Origin: Eulemur rufifrons
Taxonomy: Eukaryota; Chordata; Mammalia; Primates; Lemuridae
Reading direction: 5' to 3'
DNA: 64,000 nucleotides
Assembly: GCF_041146395.1 (NCBI RefSeq)
Contig: NC_091012.1
Location: 15,490,193-15,554,192, forward strand
The notes beneath the pieces were generated by a model, which had not been told where the DNA came from, ran no database searches, and worked only from the letters and a program-made list of their open reading frames with translations. Position 1 is the stretch's first letter. Every line of letters starts with the position of its first letter. This document shows, piece by piece, positions 12,291-24,260 of the stretch. A program made the translations under genes and the position numbers.

Positions 12291-12975
12291 GGCACTGGGA
12301 AATCTTTTTTTTTTTTTTTTTTTGCAACATTAAATTTTATTGATGACATTTATGGATATATAAGAAGTTTTCTGTTATCAAATTTAGTAATATTTTTCTT
12401 TATGGTTTCCTTCATTAGTGTTAGGTATGTAAATTTATTTCCTAATATATAACATTTTTAGCATATGCTTTGGCTGTCTTTCTATTTTTTTTTTTTTTTT
12501 TCTTTTTTTTTTTTAATTTTTTTTTGTATTTATTTTTTTTTTCCTCATAATGTATACATTATTTCTTGTACAATGATATGAAATAATATGGGAAATATTC
12601 ATGATAAAATATTAAGTGAACAGTGCAAGTTAAAAACAATAGTATCATATTTTTTTTTCCCCACCCCCCCTTTCCCGAGTCAGCACCTTCAAGTGTTACC
12701 ACTCCCCAAACGGTGCGCAATGCACTCATTGTGTAGGCATACCCCCATCCCCTCCCCCACCCCCCACCTCAGTCTGATGTCCAATTGGTGTCGTTCCCAG
12801 ATTTGTATTTAGGTGATGATCAAGGAAACCAATTTTCTGGTGAGTACATGTGATGCTTGTTTTTCCATTCTTGGGATACTTCACTTAATATAATGGGTTC
12901 CAACTCTCTCCAGGAGAACCATAGAGATGTTGTATCTTCATCATTCCTTATAGCTGAGTGGCACTGGGAAATCTT
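12291..12975 (-). mobile_element. 5'-truncated L1 insertion with perfect 16-bp target-site duplication
   Basis: The copies of GGCACTGGGAAATCTT at 12291-12306 and 12960-12975 are identical and flank the insertion. The element reads on the minus strand. Its 5' truncated edge is at 12959, with late ORF2/3' UTR wording (tail end of a frame containing WRELEPIILSEVSQEWKNKH). The lemur-type 3' UTR follows at about 12650-12800, then A-rich sequence at 12481-12545, a further 157 bases of unique-looking sequence, and a final A-tail (T-run at 12304-12323). AATAAA stands 15-20 bases before the final tail. The two A-runs suggest a 3' transduction. The exact duplication implies a fairly young insertion. 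Confidence 0.8.
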
Positions 12976-14050
12976 AAAATTACTTTCTCTGAAAGAGCCT
13001 TTTCCTTGATCAGATGGTTTCTCAAGACCCCGCTTTGATAGAGTCTCGGTTATCTGGCCTGGTCGGGGGGCTTTGATCCTGCCCTCCTGATTTAGTGTCT
13101 GCTGATCAGAAGAGGAAACCAGCGTGGCAAATGGGGAGGAAGGTGAGTGAAGTGCTGCTTGGGATGCTGACGGCAAGGGATGGAAAGACGAAGAGGGCAA
13201 GAGTGACAGGGTGTGACCTGGGCGCTGACTAAACGAGGACCACAAAGAGCAGTTAGTGCCACAGGTCACCTGCAGACGTTTGCATAAGTTATAGTACATT
13301 CTTCCTTTCCTACTTCAGGATAAAAGGAAAAAACATGGTAAAGTGCGCTCTCACGTCCACATGAAACCGAGGGAAAGAATGTAGCAGGAAGAAAAGAAAA
13401 GACAATGAAAACTTGTCAGCAAACGGCTTTTGTTGTCCTGCACGGGTACTGCAGGATGCGAGGCAGAACCGCAAAGATACTCCTTTGTGGCAGCTTGTGT
13501 CAATAATTCACTTGGCAAATAGTCCCAGGCAAGAAAGGAGATGACGGACGGTTACCAATCACACGTGAAGCATACTGAGGGAAAATCTTTGCACACACTT
13601 TCATTTCAAAAAGCGAGAAAGTGATAGCGAGAGAAAACGAATTTTACTGAAACATTTCGTCAAGAAAATAAAAAGAATAAATACCTCGAGAGTACCGTGG
13701 TGTTTTCTAATGCCCTAGTCATAACTTGAGCGTCTGTAGGAGTGAAGCAGTGACTATCAGACACGTCACACAACGTGATTAGCTACCTGTCCTCTCGTCG
13801 TCCCCCTCCTTATTTCCCAGTCAGTTGAATTCCATAATTGATACTTGTTTTTAACCTGGTTAGAAGGCTAGGGACCAGGTAATTCAGTTTCAGTGAGGTG
13901 TCAGGGTCAAAGAAACAGTTCGGCAGCACAAAGCACATTTTAATGGTTCAAAACCTTTATTCGCACATCTTATAATTCATGAAAAGAATCTGAATATAAA
14001 ATTCCTTTCCCTCCCCCTCTCCTCACTCTTTTTCCTCCTTTCCAGAAGTA
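12976..14050. other. No gene recognised
   Basis: The 159-codon frame running into this interval on the minus strand gets its only recognisable part from the adjacent L1 tail. The remainder resembles nothing known to me. Confidence 0.4.
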
Positions 14051-14463
14051 TGTGCGTTGACCTAACCTTTCCTCAGCAAGAATGACTCTTTTCTCTCTGG
14101 GAGGAAATCAAACGTGTCTAAATTAAAATTGGGTTCTGTCCCATGCTTGATGTCATGATCTCCTGTGAGTTCTATTATGAAGTTGGTTTGTAACTCTCCC
14201 ATCATTTTTTTTTCTTTTCTCAGAGAAAAATACACAAACATATATCCACATAGATGAACGGATGTTTTGGTGGTTGCTCTTAAAAGGGAGGAGAAAGAGA
14301 CAACGGACGGAGAGCAAGACTGACTCGGGCATATGATAAAATGTACTTCAATAATAGGCGTGTCTAACATTTCATTTTATATTGTTTGCATAGCCGCAGC
14401 ATGAACCCCCTCCATCTCCTTCCAACTTAAGTCAGGTCTTTACATAATCAAATCTCACTTGTG

Positions 14464-14518
14464 AGTGTGTGAGTGTGTGTGTGTGTGTGTGTGCGTGTGT
14501 GTGGCGGGGGGGGGGGCG
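14464..14518. repeat. (TG)n microsatellite ending in a G run
   Basis: TG repeats interrupted by GAGTG and GCG, followed by about ten consecutive G and GCGCC. Confidence 0.9.
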
Positions 14519-14539
14519 CCTTTTAGGGTTAAGAAAATT

Positions 14540-15315
14540 GGGGAATTCAGGAAATGACAGAATTTCCTATTTGGGCATATGACACGGCAGAGGAGAGAAC
14601 TTGCTTATGGTACAGGGGAACAGTAAAGGAAGAATTCAGTGGTGATAGGACATTAGAGCTAGAGGTGATCATTGGTTTGGGAGTCCCCTGGAAATCCATC
14701 GAAATCTTGGGAACATCGCTGGGTGTTTCATAGGACACAGAGCGAGAGTTAAAGCCAAATTTCTTAGTTTCTGCAAAGCAGGGTGATCAAAGGCAACATA
14801 TGGGTTGACTTGCAATGAGAGTGTTGCAGCATGTCGCCCCTTGATAAAACTCAAACTACATTGAATGTAAATTTTCCATCTTTTTTGATCCCTGGGAATT
14901 TGAGGGTCTTGATCTGTCTCAGTAAGTTTGTGATAAAGATTGCTCATTTTATCACAGATGTGCTGATTCAAAGTAAGTTCTGGTCTATACGAGGCTGCTA
15001 AATAATTCGCAAAGGTTCTTCTTTTAATAACCCCCTAATGGACGCATAAATCACCAGAGTTTTTAATTGCTGTGGAGAGAGAAAATTAGCAAGGAGGGAC
15101 CGTATCCCAAATCTTTCAATGATTTTATTAATGTAAACCAAAAGAAAATCAGAGAGGAAGTGTGGTGGAGATGTGTAAAAATGGGGAATTGTGACCATGA
15201 GAAATTATGAGCCTTTGCAATGCTGAGGAAGCATATTGTAACGAAGTCTGGATAGATAAGCAGTTACAGCATTTGTGACTGGTGCTATTTTGATAGCTTT
15301 AAGTGAGCGTGCACT
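14540..15315 (-). pseudogene. Coding-like degenerate stretch, product unknown
   Basis: Read on the minus strand, this region gives long, protein-like frames broken by a few stops and one frame change. First comes a run containing SLKAIKIAPVTNAV (about 15308-15267). After one stop there are 66 codons from 15198 including ERFGIRSLLANFLSPQQLKT. After a frame change near 14975-14998 there are 100 codons including NQHICDKMSNLYHKLTETDQ and RNLALTLALCPMKHPAMFPR. The composition is that of a folded helical protein rather than random translation. I do not recognise the family. A processed or decayed gene copy is the simplest reading; a retroelement frame is the alternative. Confidence 0.35.
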
Positions 15316-15680
15316 GAGAAAAGCACAGGGCGACCCTAGCCATATTGGTCAAGACCTGTGATTCCCAAGGTAGAAACCAAGAGCACTGAGGTTTCCACAG
15401 ATCACGTCAGGAAGTGGGAAGACCTCTGATCCTCTGTTTCCATGTGCTCTTTGGGGGAGATGAGGCAGGCAGTAAGATTTTATTTGGAGAAACGATCCCA
15501 CATCAGAAAATCATTTATGATCCACCCATCCATCCAACGACAATATTTTCATTGGGAATAATGAAGAGTATTGGATTTCAGTGTGAAGATACTGGATATT
15601 TCTCTCAAATTCCATATCTCTATCTGTGCTTCCTCACTATAGGGCCATGTCATCAAATTTATAACACTCTACATCTCAGA
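15316..15680. other. No gene recognised
   Basis: Spacer between the coding-like minus-strand stretch and the Tigger-like element. Confidence 0.4.
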
Positions 15681-15684
15681 AATA

Positions 15685-16066
15685 CAGTTATGCGTTGCCT
15701 AACGATACGGATATGTTATGGGAAGTGTGTTGTTGGTGGGAATATCACAGAGTGTACTTACACACACCTAGATGGTATAGCCCACTACACTCCCACGGTC
15801 TGTGGGACAGCCTACTGCTCCTAGGCAACACACTTGTACAGCAGGTGACAATACTGAATACTGTAGGCAATTGTGACACAGTGGTAAGTATTTGCATATC
15901 TAAACATATCGAAACATAGAAAAGGTACTGTGGTGCCCTAGGACACTAGGACTGCTACGACAACCCGAGGCGATTGGAATTTTTCCACTCCGTTATAATC
16001 TCACAGGGCCACCGTCGTATATGCAGTCTGTGGTTGACGGTAACGTCCTTATGCGGTGCATGACTG
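15685..16066. mobile_element. Tigger/mariner-type MITE
   Basis: The element is 382 bases with terminal inverted repeats: CAGTTATGCGTTGCCTAACG at the left, and at the right the inverse of CAGTCATGCACCGCATAAGG. It is flanked by the TA dinucleotide on each side (15683-15684 and 16067-16068), as expected for Tc1/mariner-type insertion. The interior carries the known wording ATAGAGTGTACTTACAC-like and CCTAGATGGTATAGCC. It is too short for a transposase. Confidence 0.75.
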
Positions 16067-16241
16067 TATTGAAAAGAATGACTGTCTAATACATTAAAGT
16101 TCCGTAGCCCAAACTAATGGGAGAAAATGAAGGACATTTTCTGGTAGTGTAATGTCTGCTTGCTGTCTTAAAACAAATGTATTTTGTTAGTTTGAAAAAC
16201 ATTAGATTAAGCAAGTGTGAGCTAATCTACGTGCTCTAGAG

Positions 16242-16516
16242 CTGCGGTTTCGGCAGCCCCCAGGACGTGGCCCATTAGGAACTGGGCCAAGCATCACCGC
16301 TGGAAAAGTTGTCTTCCATGAAGGTTAGGAACCTGGTCACACAGCAGGAGGTGAGCAGCAGGCGAGGGAGCGAATCTTCATCTGTGTTTACAGCCGCTCC
16401 TGGTCGCAGGCATCACTGCCTGATCTTTGCCTCCCCCGAACCGCCCCCGCCCCATCCATGGGAAAATTGTCTTCCAGGAAACTGGCTCCTGGTTCCAAAA
16501 ATGTTGGGGACCGCTG
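16242..16516. mobile_element. hAT-like MITE with intact 8-bp target-site duplication
   Basis: CTCTAGAG occurs at 16234-16241 and again at 16517-16524, a perfect 8-bp duplication as made by hAT transposases. The element ends in GGGGACCGCTG. The left end CTGCGGTTTCGGCAGCC is a decayed CAGCGGTCCCCAACC. The interior matches the element at 7422-7815 (GTTAGGAACTGGGCC-like region, TTTACAGCCGCTCC, AATTGTCTTCCAGGAAACTG). Confidence 0.8.
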
Positions 16517-17100
16517 CTCTAGAGTCTCAGTGCCCAGAGGGGACATTGTATTCACAGCCTGCTTGCGTGGGGCTCTATGCTTCTTTCCAAGTTGGTAGGT
16601 CTCTCCTCCCGTGTACCTGTGTTCTTCAAATATTTCTTAGCTCACACACCTCCTAAAATATTTTTTTAAAAAACTATGTCCCGTCAAATGTTTTTGACAT
16701 GGTAGTTGAAAAGATTTGCTATCAAGAGTCTAAGGTTTGCAAGGGGTAAAATAGCTGACTTCGTGTATATTGTGTTTGTGTTTGAAGTACAAGTGCCAAC
16801 TAACCTACATCACCAGGAAACTAGCCTAACTTTCTATCAGAAAACGGTGAACTTTGTTTCTCGATTGCAATAAATGTGTCCGTATTGTTCCACGATAACT
16901 AACTTGCCTTTGATGTATAACAGAGGTGACAGAAATGGCTAGGTAGATGGTGTTAACTAAAAAAAGAAGTTTCACACAGAGGTGTAAGGAAACAGCATTT
17001 ATTCGGGAAACAAAGAATTGCAATTTGAGTACGCTGAATCAAGGCAGCCCTGAATAGTGTCCCGTATGGCAGCACAGAAGAGGTTTTTTATAGCAGATTA

Positions 17101-17118
17101 CACACACACACACACACA
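17101..17118. repeat. Short (CA)n repeat
   Basis: Nine CA units. Confidence 0.9.
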
Positions 17119-17499
17119 AAAGTTGTTTTGGAAGGCGGTTCATTGGCCGGGCGGAAATGCTCAATGGCAAGCTTGTTCTGATTGGTTAGGGAGTTAGGGT
17201 GCTCCCAGCTGCGAGATGCTGAAGGCCGGCACAAACTGACTTCAGTGGTTTATCCAGGAGTATGGCAACATACTGTGGTTTGTCTGTTAGCAGCTGTGGG
17301 TGCAATCCTCTCACAATCTCCTGACTCGACTTTAGAAAGCCCTAGCCTCAGTTACTTCATCTTCTCTCACAATAGATAGATGGATATGACAGATGATAGG
17401 AAGGAAGGAAGGCAAGGAGGGAGGGAGCCAGGCAGATATTTCTGGCCATGAATTTGTCATCTGGATGAATGTGTATGCTGCCCCGTCAACAGTTCTTCT

Positions 17500-18260
17500 T
17501 CTTTTTTTTTTTTTTTTCTTTTTTAAAGTTGTGGTAAAGTCAGATAACACAAGATGTACCATGTTAAGTACTTGTTAAAACGTGCAATTTTAAGTGTACA
17601 GTTCAGTAGTGTTAAATATATTCACATTGTTGTTCAAAAGATCTCCAGAATTGTTCTCCTTGCCAAGATCAAACTCTATACCTCTTAATCAACAGGCTCC
17701 TGTTGCACCCCCTCGCCCGCCGCTCGACTTTCTGAAAGAATCTGGATGACTTTCTCTGTGAATCTGACTACTGTATGGATCTCATGGAAGAAGAATCATA
17801 CAGTATTTGTCTCATTGTGACTGGCTCATTTTACTTAGCGTGATGTACTCAAGATTCATCCGTGTTATAGCGTACAGGATATTTGCTTATTTTTTAAGGC
17901 TAAATAGTATTCCATTGTACGTATGTCCCACATTTGGTTTATCCATTCATCTGTTGATGGCTATTTGGGTTGCTTCCACTTCTTAGCTATTGTGAACAAT
18001 GCTTCAATGAACTTGGGTCTACAGATCTCTGTTTTGTCCAAGACTCTTCTTTCAATTCTTCGGGGCATATAGCCAGCAGTGGAATTGGTGGATCATCCGG
18101 CAGTTCTATTTTTCACCTCTTGAGGACCCACCATGCTGTCTTCCGTAGCAGCTACAGTGTTTTACATTCCCACCAACAGTGCGTGAGGGTCCTTCTCTGG
18201 GCTTGTGTGTATAATCTCCCAGTTAAAGTGCCTTGCCTTTTTTTCTTCTAAGGAGCCCAC
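17500..18260 (-). mobile_element. Old L1 3' region
   Basis: The plus strand shows classic reversed L1M-type wording: ATTCCATTGTACGTATGTCC, TTTATCCATTCATCTGTTGA, TGGGTTGCTTCCACTTCTTA and CATTCCCACCAACAGTGCG. The T-rich run at 17500-17520 lies at the 3' end. Confidence 0.8.
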
Positions 18261-18264
18261 ACCT

Positions 18265-18815
18265 CCTCCTCCCCCACTGTTGGGTGTCTACCCAAAGGAA
18301 ATGAAGTCATTTTATTGAGAAGACACCTGCAGTCGAATGTTTATCTCAGCACAATTCACGATTGCAAAGGTGCGGCATCAACCCCAGTGCCCTTCAGTTC
18401 ATGAGGGGATAAAGAGAATGTGGTATGTATACCCTATGGAGTGGTACTCAGCCATCAAAAGGAATGAAATAATGTCATTTGCAGCAACTTGGATGGAACT
18501 GGAGACCATTATCCTAAGTGAAGTGTCTCGGGAATGGAAAGCCAAACACCACAGGTTCTCACTAATAAGTGGGTGCTGATAGATGGGTACGCGCAGGCAC
18601 AAAGAGATATAAAGGGCTTGAGACACCAGGAATGGGGGAGGGCGGGAGGCTGGGTGTGGGATAGAAACATACCCAGAATGAACACTGTTCTGGTGATGGG
18701 CACACCAAAGGCCCTGGCTTGAGCATTGTACAAGATATCCATGTATCAATAAGACTTGTGCCCCCTTATTTAATAATTTGAAATTTAAAAATAAATAAAT
18801 AAATAAAATAAAATA
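18265..18815 (+). mobile_element. L1 3' end with AAAT-rich tail
   Basis: Wording of the L1 ORF2 tail and 3' UTR on the plus strand: GTGGTACTCAGCCATCAAAA, GCAACTTGGATGGAACTGGA and GAAGTGTCTCGGGAATGGAA. It ends in an A-rich (AAAT)n tail at 18780-18815. It lies head to tail against the reversed L1 at 17500-18260. Confidence 0.8.
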
Positions 18816-18819
18816 ATAG

Positions 18820-19350
18820 TAATATTCTGTTTGGGGTGGGATGTAAGAAAATGTGTACTTTCATATGCAATCAGGGTTTAAATGGCTACAAACTTTTTTG
18901 TGGACAATTTGGTGATAGACATCAAACACTTTCAAAGGGGCTTATTCTTGGACCCAGCAATTCCCCTTATAGAAACCTATTGTATGCAACGAATTGCAAA
19001 AAAGAAAAGAAAAAGAAAATGTACCAGGACATTCATCACAGCACTGTTTGTAACACTAACATCCTAAGGACAATGGAAAGTTCTGTGTACAGGGGACTGG
19101 CTAACATACCTGTGGATTATACATTCTGTGGAGTATTACACAGCCATTAAGAATAATGTGGAACAGGTAGGCTTCCATCCGAGGTGGACATGCCAGCAGC
19201 AGTGTAAAGACATGTGCCGAGGGATGGGAGAAGCCCCAGGAAACGCACAGTTTCTATTCCTGAAGGCTGAAACTATTTACTGGGAATGCCATAAAATAGC
19301 ACGTTCATATATCAGTATCCACATGACAAAGCTAGGAAGGAAAGACGTAT
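18820..19350 (+). mobile_element. Old L1M/HAL1-type 3' fragment
   Basis: Contains TTGGACCCAGCAATTCC, CATCACAGCACTGTTTGTAA and GGAGTATTACACAGCCATTA, typical of old plus-strand L1 3' regions. Confidence 0.75.
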
Positions 19351-19354
19351 AGCT

Positions 19355-20930
19355 GCTCTATTGTTTTCCTATTTTCAATACGCTCGGGCAGGCTATGGAG
19401 TTGAGCCTCTGGCCGTGCATACATTTTGCACTTGCCTGGAGTTGGCCCAGACTCACGGGGTGTGTGGTCACGGCCCCCGCAGGCTGCACGCTGCCACCTG
19501 CCTGTCGGTTAGAGAAGCTGTAGGAGCACAAACCGCTGTGGGCAGCCACACGCCAAGGCGTCAGCGTCCTTGTGAGGGACCTGCTGTGCTGCACATACAG
19601 GCCACCTGCGATGCCCTCTTTCTGCCTTCCTTGACTTCTTTCTCACAAGGATCCTGTGTGTTTTATCAGCAAAACAGGAAAAGAGGAAGAAAAGTCCTCT
19701 GACGGAGGCCAGAAGGCTCGGGAGCAGCAGCAGCGCAGGCAGAAGGGGTCTGGTGTATGCTCTGTGTCCCCTGCACGGTGGGTCAAACACACGCGAGACT
19801 CAAACAAGATGACCGTGTCACCAGAACCGGCCCCTCCTTCCCGGGTGTCCACCCCCTCTCCCACACTCTGAATCCCCAACACCAAGGCCACGCACCCCGT
19901 GTCTTCTCCTGTCGCCTGGGCTTGGCGCATGGGGTCTGTGAGCTTGGCCGTGGCAGTCAGTGGCTCAGACTGACCCAGCCTGTCTTGGTGCGGTCATGCA
20001 GCAGAACCTGTGATCGGGCACAGTGGAGGCCCAGGCCACGGGTCCCGGGGAGTACACGGGATGCCACCTCCCCAGTCGCCCTGTCTGGGTGCCTCCTGGA
20101 CTCATGGCTAGCTTTGCCCCGGCCTCCCCACCCTTCTCCTTTCCACCTGTGATTTTCCCGCTGCTGCCACCAGGGTCTTGTCACTGAGGTGGGGACCTGG
20201 CGGCGTGATCCCGGCATGCCTTCCTGGCCAGGGTTCCTACTGCAGGGTCATCTGGAAGGCACAGCTTGGCCAGCCTGTGCAAGGAGGGCAGGCCACCTCT
20301 GCTCTCGGGCCTGGCCTCAGGGACCGACCCCAAAGCCCCCAGATGTTCCCCAGAGTGACCAGGGCCAGCTCAGCAGCCCCTGGCACGCACATGGGCTTCT
20401 CTCCTCGGTGCCAGCCTTGCCCTGCCCCTCTGCCAGCGCAGTGGCTTCACTCAGTCGCCAGCGCTGAGGAAAGGAAGGCCTGTGCCAGCTGGCGTTCCCA
20501 GCGCAGGTTAGAGCCCCTGCCCCGAAGCCTTCCTTTGCCTCCTTCCTGAGCTCATGCTCTTGCCCAGGGTTTCCCGTCCTTGGAGCCTGTGCCCCACCCA
20601 GAAGTCCCCCTCCTGCGGTGTCTTGGGGATGGGGCTGCTGTCCTACTCAAACACACGCCAAGTCCCTCTCCCGCTCATCGACCTCGGGGATGCAGAGCAG
20701 CCCGCCTTCCCTGGGCGGGGATCCCTCTCTACTGCCCACACACGCTTCTCCGTGTGTTTCAAAGACTCCCTTGCAAGCTGCTGGCATGCAACAAAGTCCA
20801 GTCTCCCGCACGGACCAGGGTTCCTGAGAGCATGAGCTCTACACACGTGTGCATGGGTGCGTATACACACACATACACGGTTCTGTAGGCATGTTTTGTC
20901 CATATGGACATCCTGTTCTTCCAGAACGAT
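19355..20930. other. GC-rich stretch without a recognised gene
   Basis: The base composition rises and open frames up to 131 codons appear on both strands. None has splice context or family resemblance. The frames look like by-products of high GC. Confidence 0.4.
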
Positions 20931-20939
20931 AGACATTGA

Positions 20940-21400
20940 AAGGACTATCCTTTCCCCCATTGACTTGTCTCGCCATCTTTGGTGAAAATCAGTGGGCCAG
21001 ATAAGTGTGTAGGTCTACTCGGGCACTTCCAATCCCGTTTCATGGGTCTATGTGTCTGCCCTGGCACCAACTCTACCCTGTCTTGATTGCTGTATATTTA
21101 GAGTAAGTCTTGACATTGGGCCATGTTAGTCCTTTAACTTTGTTCTTCAAATTCTTGTGGCTGTCGTAGGTTCTTTGTATTCCTGTATAAATTTGTAACT
21201 CAGCTCACCAATTTTTACAACAATGCCTGCTGGGATGTTGACTGAATCTATAGATCGGTTTGGGGAAAATCTGACATCTTACTATCTTCTATGACTGGAA
21301 GAGCATGAGCATGGTATGCTTCTACATTGATTTAGATGCTCTCCAATTTCTCTCATTGTTTTCATGTATAGGTCTTGCCTGTGTCTAGGTGTCCCCCGCT
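20940..21400 (-). mobile_element. L1 ORF2 fragment
   Basis: Plus-strand wording typical of reversed L1 ORF2: CTGTCTTGATTGCTGTATAT, TGACTGAATCTATAGATCGG and CTCCAATTTCTCTCATTGTT. Confidence 0.7.
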
Positions 21401-21989
21401 GCAGCTGAGCCACAGTGTCCCCTGGAAACATCCTGGGGGGCAGACTGTACATTCTTACGGGGCCCTTCTCTCTGAGCACCCAGAAGGTTATACCGAGGCT
21501 TGAGCTGGGGACTGACCCGGGGCTCTGGGATGCTCCTTCTCCCTGACCTACTACCAAACTTCCCGTGTGGTCTGCACTTGCTCTGGACCCCCTCCTCCTC
21601 AGCTGCCCTGTCTTACGCCCACCCCAAGGGGCTGAGGCAGCAGTGCCTTACTGCTCCGTGTCTTCTGCCTCCCCTGAGGGATCTGGCCCTGTCTCATGGT
21701 CCCAGACCTCAATTCTCTCTTCAGTTGCACGAGTTTTCCTTTGCTCCTGTAATGTGTGTGCCTAATTAAATGTTGGGAAACTGGAGTCGGCGCGTGCCTG
21801 TGTCTTTGGGACATGTGGACAGACCCGTCAGACCCTGGATGAGCTGGACTCCCGTTCTGTGAGAAAGGGTAACTCACTGCAGGGTCCCGAGCATTTCAGG
21901 AGGTGCAGGGCCACATCCAGCCCGTCAGCAGATCCTGGTGGTTCTACCTTCAAGATACACGCAGAATCTGTCCCCTGCTCCTCACCGCC

Positions 21990-22265
21990 ACCGCCCCCAC
22001 CCAGATCCAGGGCGCCATCGTCTCTCACCTGGGTGCTGGTCTCCCTGCTTCTGCCCTGGCTCCCTGCAGCCCATTCTCAGCATCAGAGGCAGAGAGACCC
22101 TGTTAAGATACAAGGTGGATCGTGCCGCTACACTGTTGTTTAAAACTCTCCCATGGTTTCGATGATACCCGACTACTAGAAATTGGACAGCTCCTAACCG
22201 TCCTGGTGTATCTCCAACATGATGCACCAACCCACCTCGCATCCTAACCTGTTAAAGCAGGGCGA
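21990..22265. repeat. L2-like fragment at the left edge of block A
   Basis: TCTCACCTGGGTGCTGGTCT and later CCCATGGTTTCGATGATACC resemble an L2 3' region. A paralogous copy lies at about 40830-41010 in block B (both contain GGCAGAGAGA(A/C)CCTG followed by TAAGATA). Confidence 0.5.
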
Positions 22266-22313
22266 AGGAGGGAAGCCAGGGCAGGCGAGGAGTGTTCTGG
22301 GAGAATGGCATTT

Positions 22314-22644
22314 AAAAACACTTGGGGCCGGGCGCGGTGGCTCACGCCTGTAATCCTAGCACTCTGGGAGGCCGAGGTGGGCGGATCGTTTGAGCTCAGG
22401 AGTTCGAGACCAGCCTGAGCAAGAGCGAGACCCCACCTCTACTAAAAATAGAAAGAAATTATATGGACAGCTAAAAATATATATAGAAAAAATTAGCCGG
22501 GCATGGTGGCGCATGCCTGTAGTCCTAGCTACTCGGGAGGCTGAGACAGGAGGATCGCTTGAGCTCAGGAGTTTGAGGTTGCTGTGAGCTAGGCTGACGC
22601 CACGGCACTCACTCTAGCCTGGGCAACAGAGTGAGACTCTGTCT

Positions 22645-22685
<41 letters not shown>

Positions 22686-22691
22686 ACTTGG
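22314..22691 (+). mobile_element. Lemur-type Alu
   Basis: Full-length Alu from GGCCGGGCGCGGTGGCTCAC (22326) to a long A tail (to about 22680). The target-site duplication AAAAACACTTGG is at 22314-22325 and 22680-22691. It has the lemur features GGACAGCTAAAAATATATAT in the linker and the GCTGACGCCACGGCACTC end. Confidence 0.95.
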
Positions 22692-23819
22692 GTGATAGAG
22701 GGACCACGGTCTGATCAGTAGCAATTTCGTCTGGGGCTACTCTGTGCCAGGCTGGCACTGTTCCAGGAGCTGGAGATAATGCAGGGCAGGAGGGATGCGA
22801 TTTTAAACACGGTGGCCAGAAAAGCCTTTCTGAGGGGGTGACGTTTTATAAAATGTCATTTCAGAATAACACGGGAGTACGCACGTTCTCATTTCATAAA
22901 TTGCTTTTGTACCATTTGAGTGAAAGTTGTAAGTGTGCCCATAACCCATAGAGTATGCGTTGTAGCCACTGAGGTGACATTTGAGGAGCATCCGCAGAGG
23001 GTCAGGGAGGGGCCAGGTGAAACCGGAGGGCAATAGCTCCAGACAGGAAAGGACAATGTGCAGGCCCTGAGGCGGGAGTGGGCCTGGTGTGTTTCCGAAA
23101 GGGTGAGGAGGCCAGTGGGTCTGGGGTGGATTGAACAAGGGGGAGAGTGGGAGTGGATGAGACCAGAGAGGAAATGGGCCACACTGGATTTTCTAGGCCA
23201 CCGTAAGGGCTTGGCTTTGACTCTGAATAGGAGGGGAGCCCATTTGAGGGTTTTGAACAGAGGCCTGACTGGGGTTTCAAAGCAGCCCAGCAGCTTCAGC
23301 AGTTCATCTGTGAGGCCTGGGCGGCAGGCTGATTCCAGTCTTTGCTGGGAGACTGAGGGATAAGCAGACCAAAGTCCGGCGTACTATAGATCAAGAACTG
23401 CAGACAGAGAGAACCCTGGCTGCCTACAGAGGGTCCCCTTGGAGTATTCAGCAGACCATGGATCAGCACGCGCACGTGGGGGAACTACCCTAGGACTGGG
23501 AAAGGGCCACCAGAGAGGGTTAAAGCAACTATGCTCAGTGTCCAAGGAGGACCAGGAAGAGCACTTTGTCCCTACTGCCAGAATAAAAAATCTCCTAATG
23601 CAGCAACACTCAGGAGGATCTTGCCCCAGTAGTTGGGAAATAAATTAGTCCTACACTAAAATCTGCTGTGGTTTCACCTCGCAATGTGGAAAAAAAAAAT
23701 CTCTAATTCCAGTGGCATTGGGCAAGTCACGCAGAAGTAGCTTACCTCAATAGTGTGGGAAAAATTAATCCTATGCTAAAAACTGCTCCTATCCCATCTA
23801 GCAGATGTTCAAAAGCAAA

Positions 23820-24260
23820 GAATGTAAAGGATTAAACTGATTTCAGGTGACTTGACGGCATTCAAGAACAAAGCTCAATAATACGTTTAGGAATACAAAA
23901 ATACACTGTACTAGCTCAAGACAAAATACACAATGTGTGCGATCCTTTAAAAAGTACCAGACATGCAAAGAATCCACAAATCCAACACATCATGAGGAGA
24001 GAAATCAAGCAGTGAAAGGCACGTAGACCGGAAGAGGTAGAACATTCTTTATCTGCGGGCAATCTGATTGCCCATGTAGAGAATCCAATGCGATCTACAG
24101 AAGTGACTGCAATAGAACTCACTGGTGAATTGAACAAGACTGCGGGATATTTTAGAGGGAGCTAACCCATCTTGCTCAAATACGTAACCAATTGTGCCAG
24201 CACTTTTCTTCACTGATCTGGAATAAGGCAAGTGAGCCACAGATTTCCTATTCTAGTGTT
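23820..24260 (+). repeat. Decayed L1 ORF2 fragment, block A copy
   Basis: Paralogue of 43010-43420 in block B, where the L1 reading frame is still visible. Here stops interrupt it. Confidence 0.55.

Noticed and set aside
12820..13299. 159-codon open frame as a gene
   Set aside because: Its recognisable end is the L1 ORF2 tail inside the dated insertion. The rest is flanking sequence.
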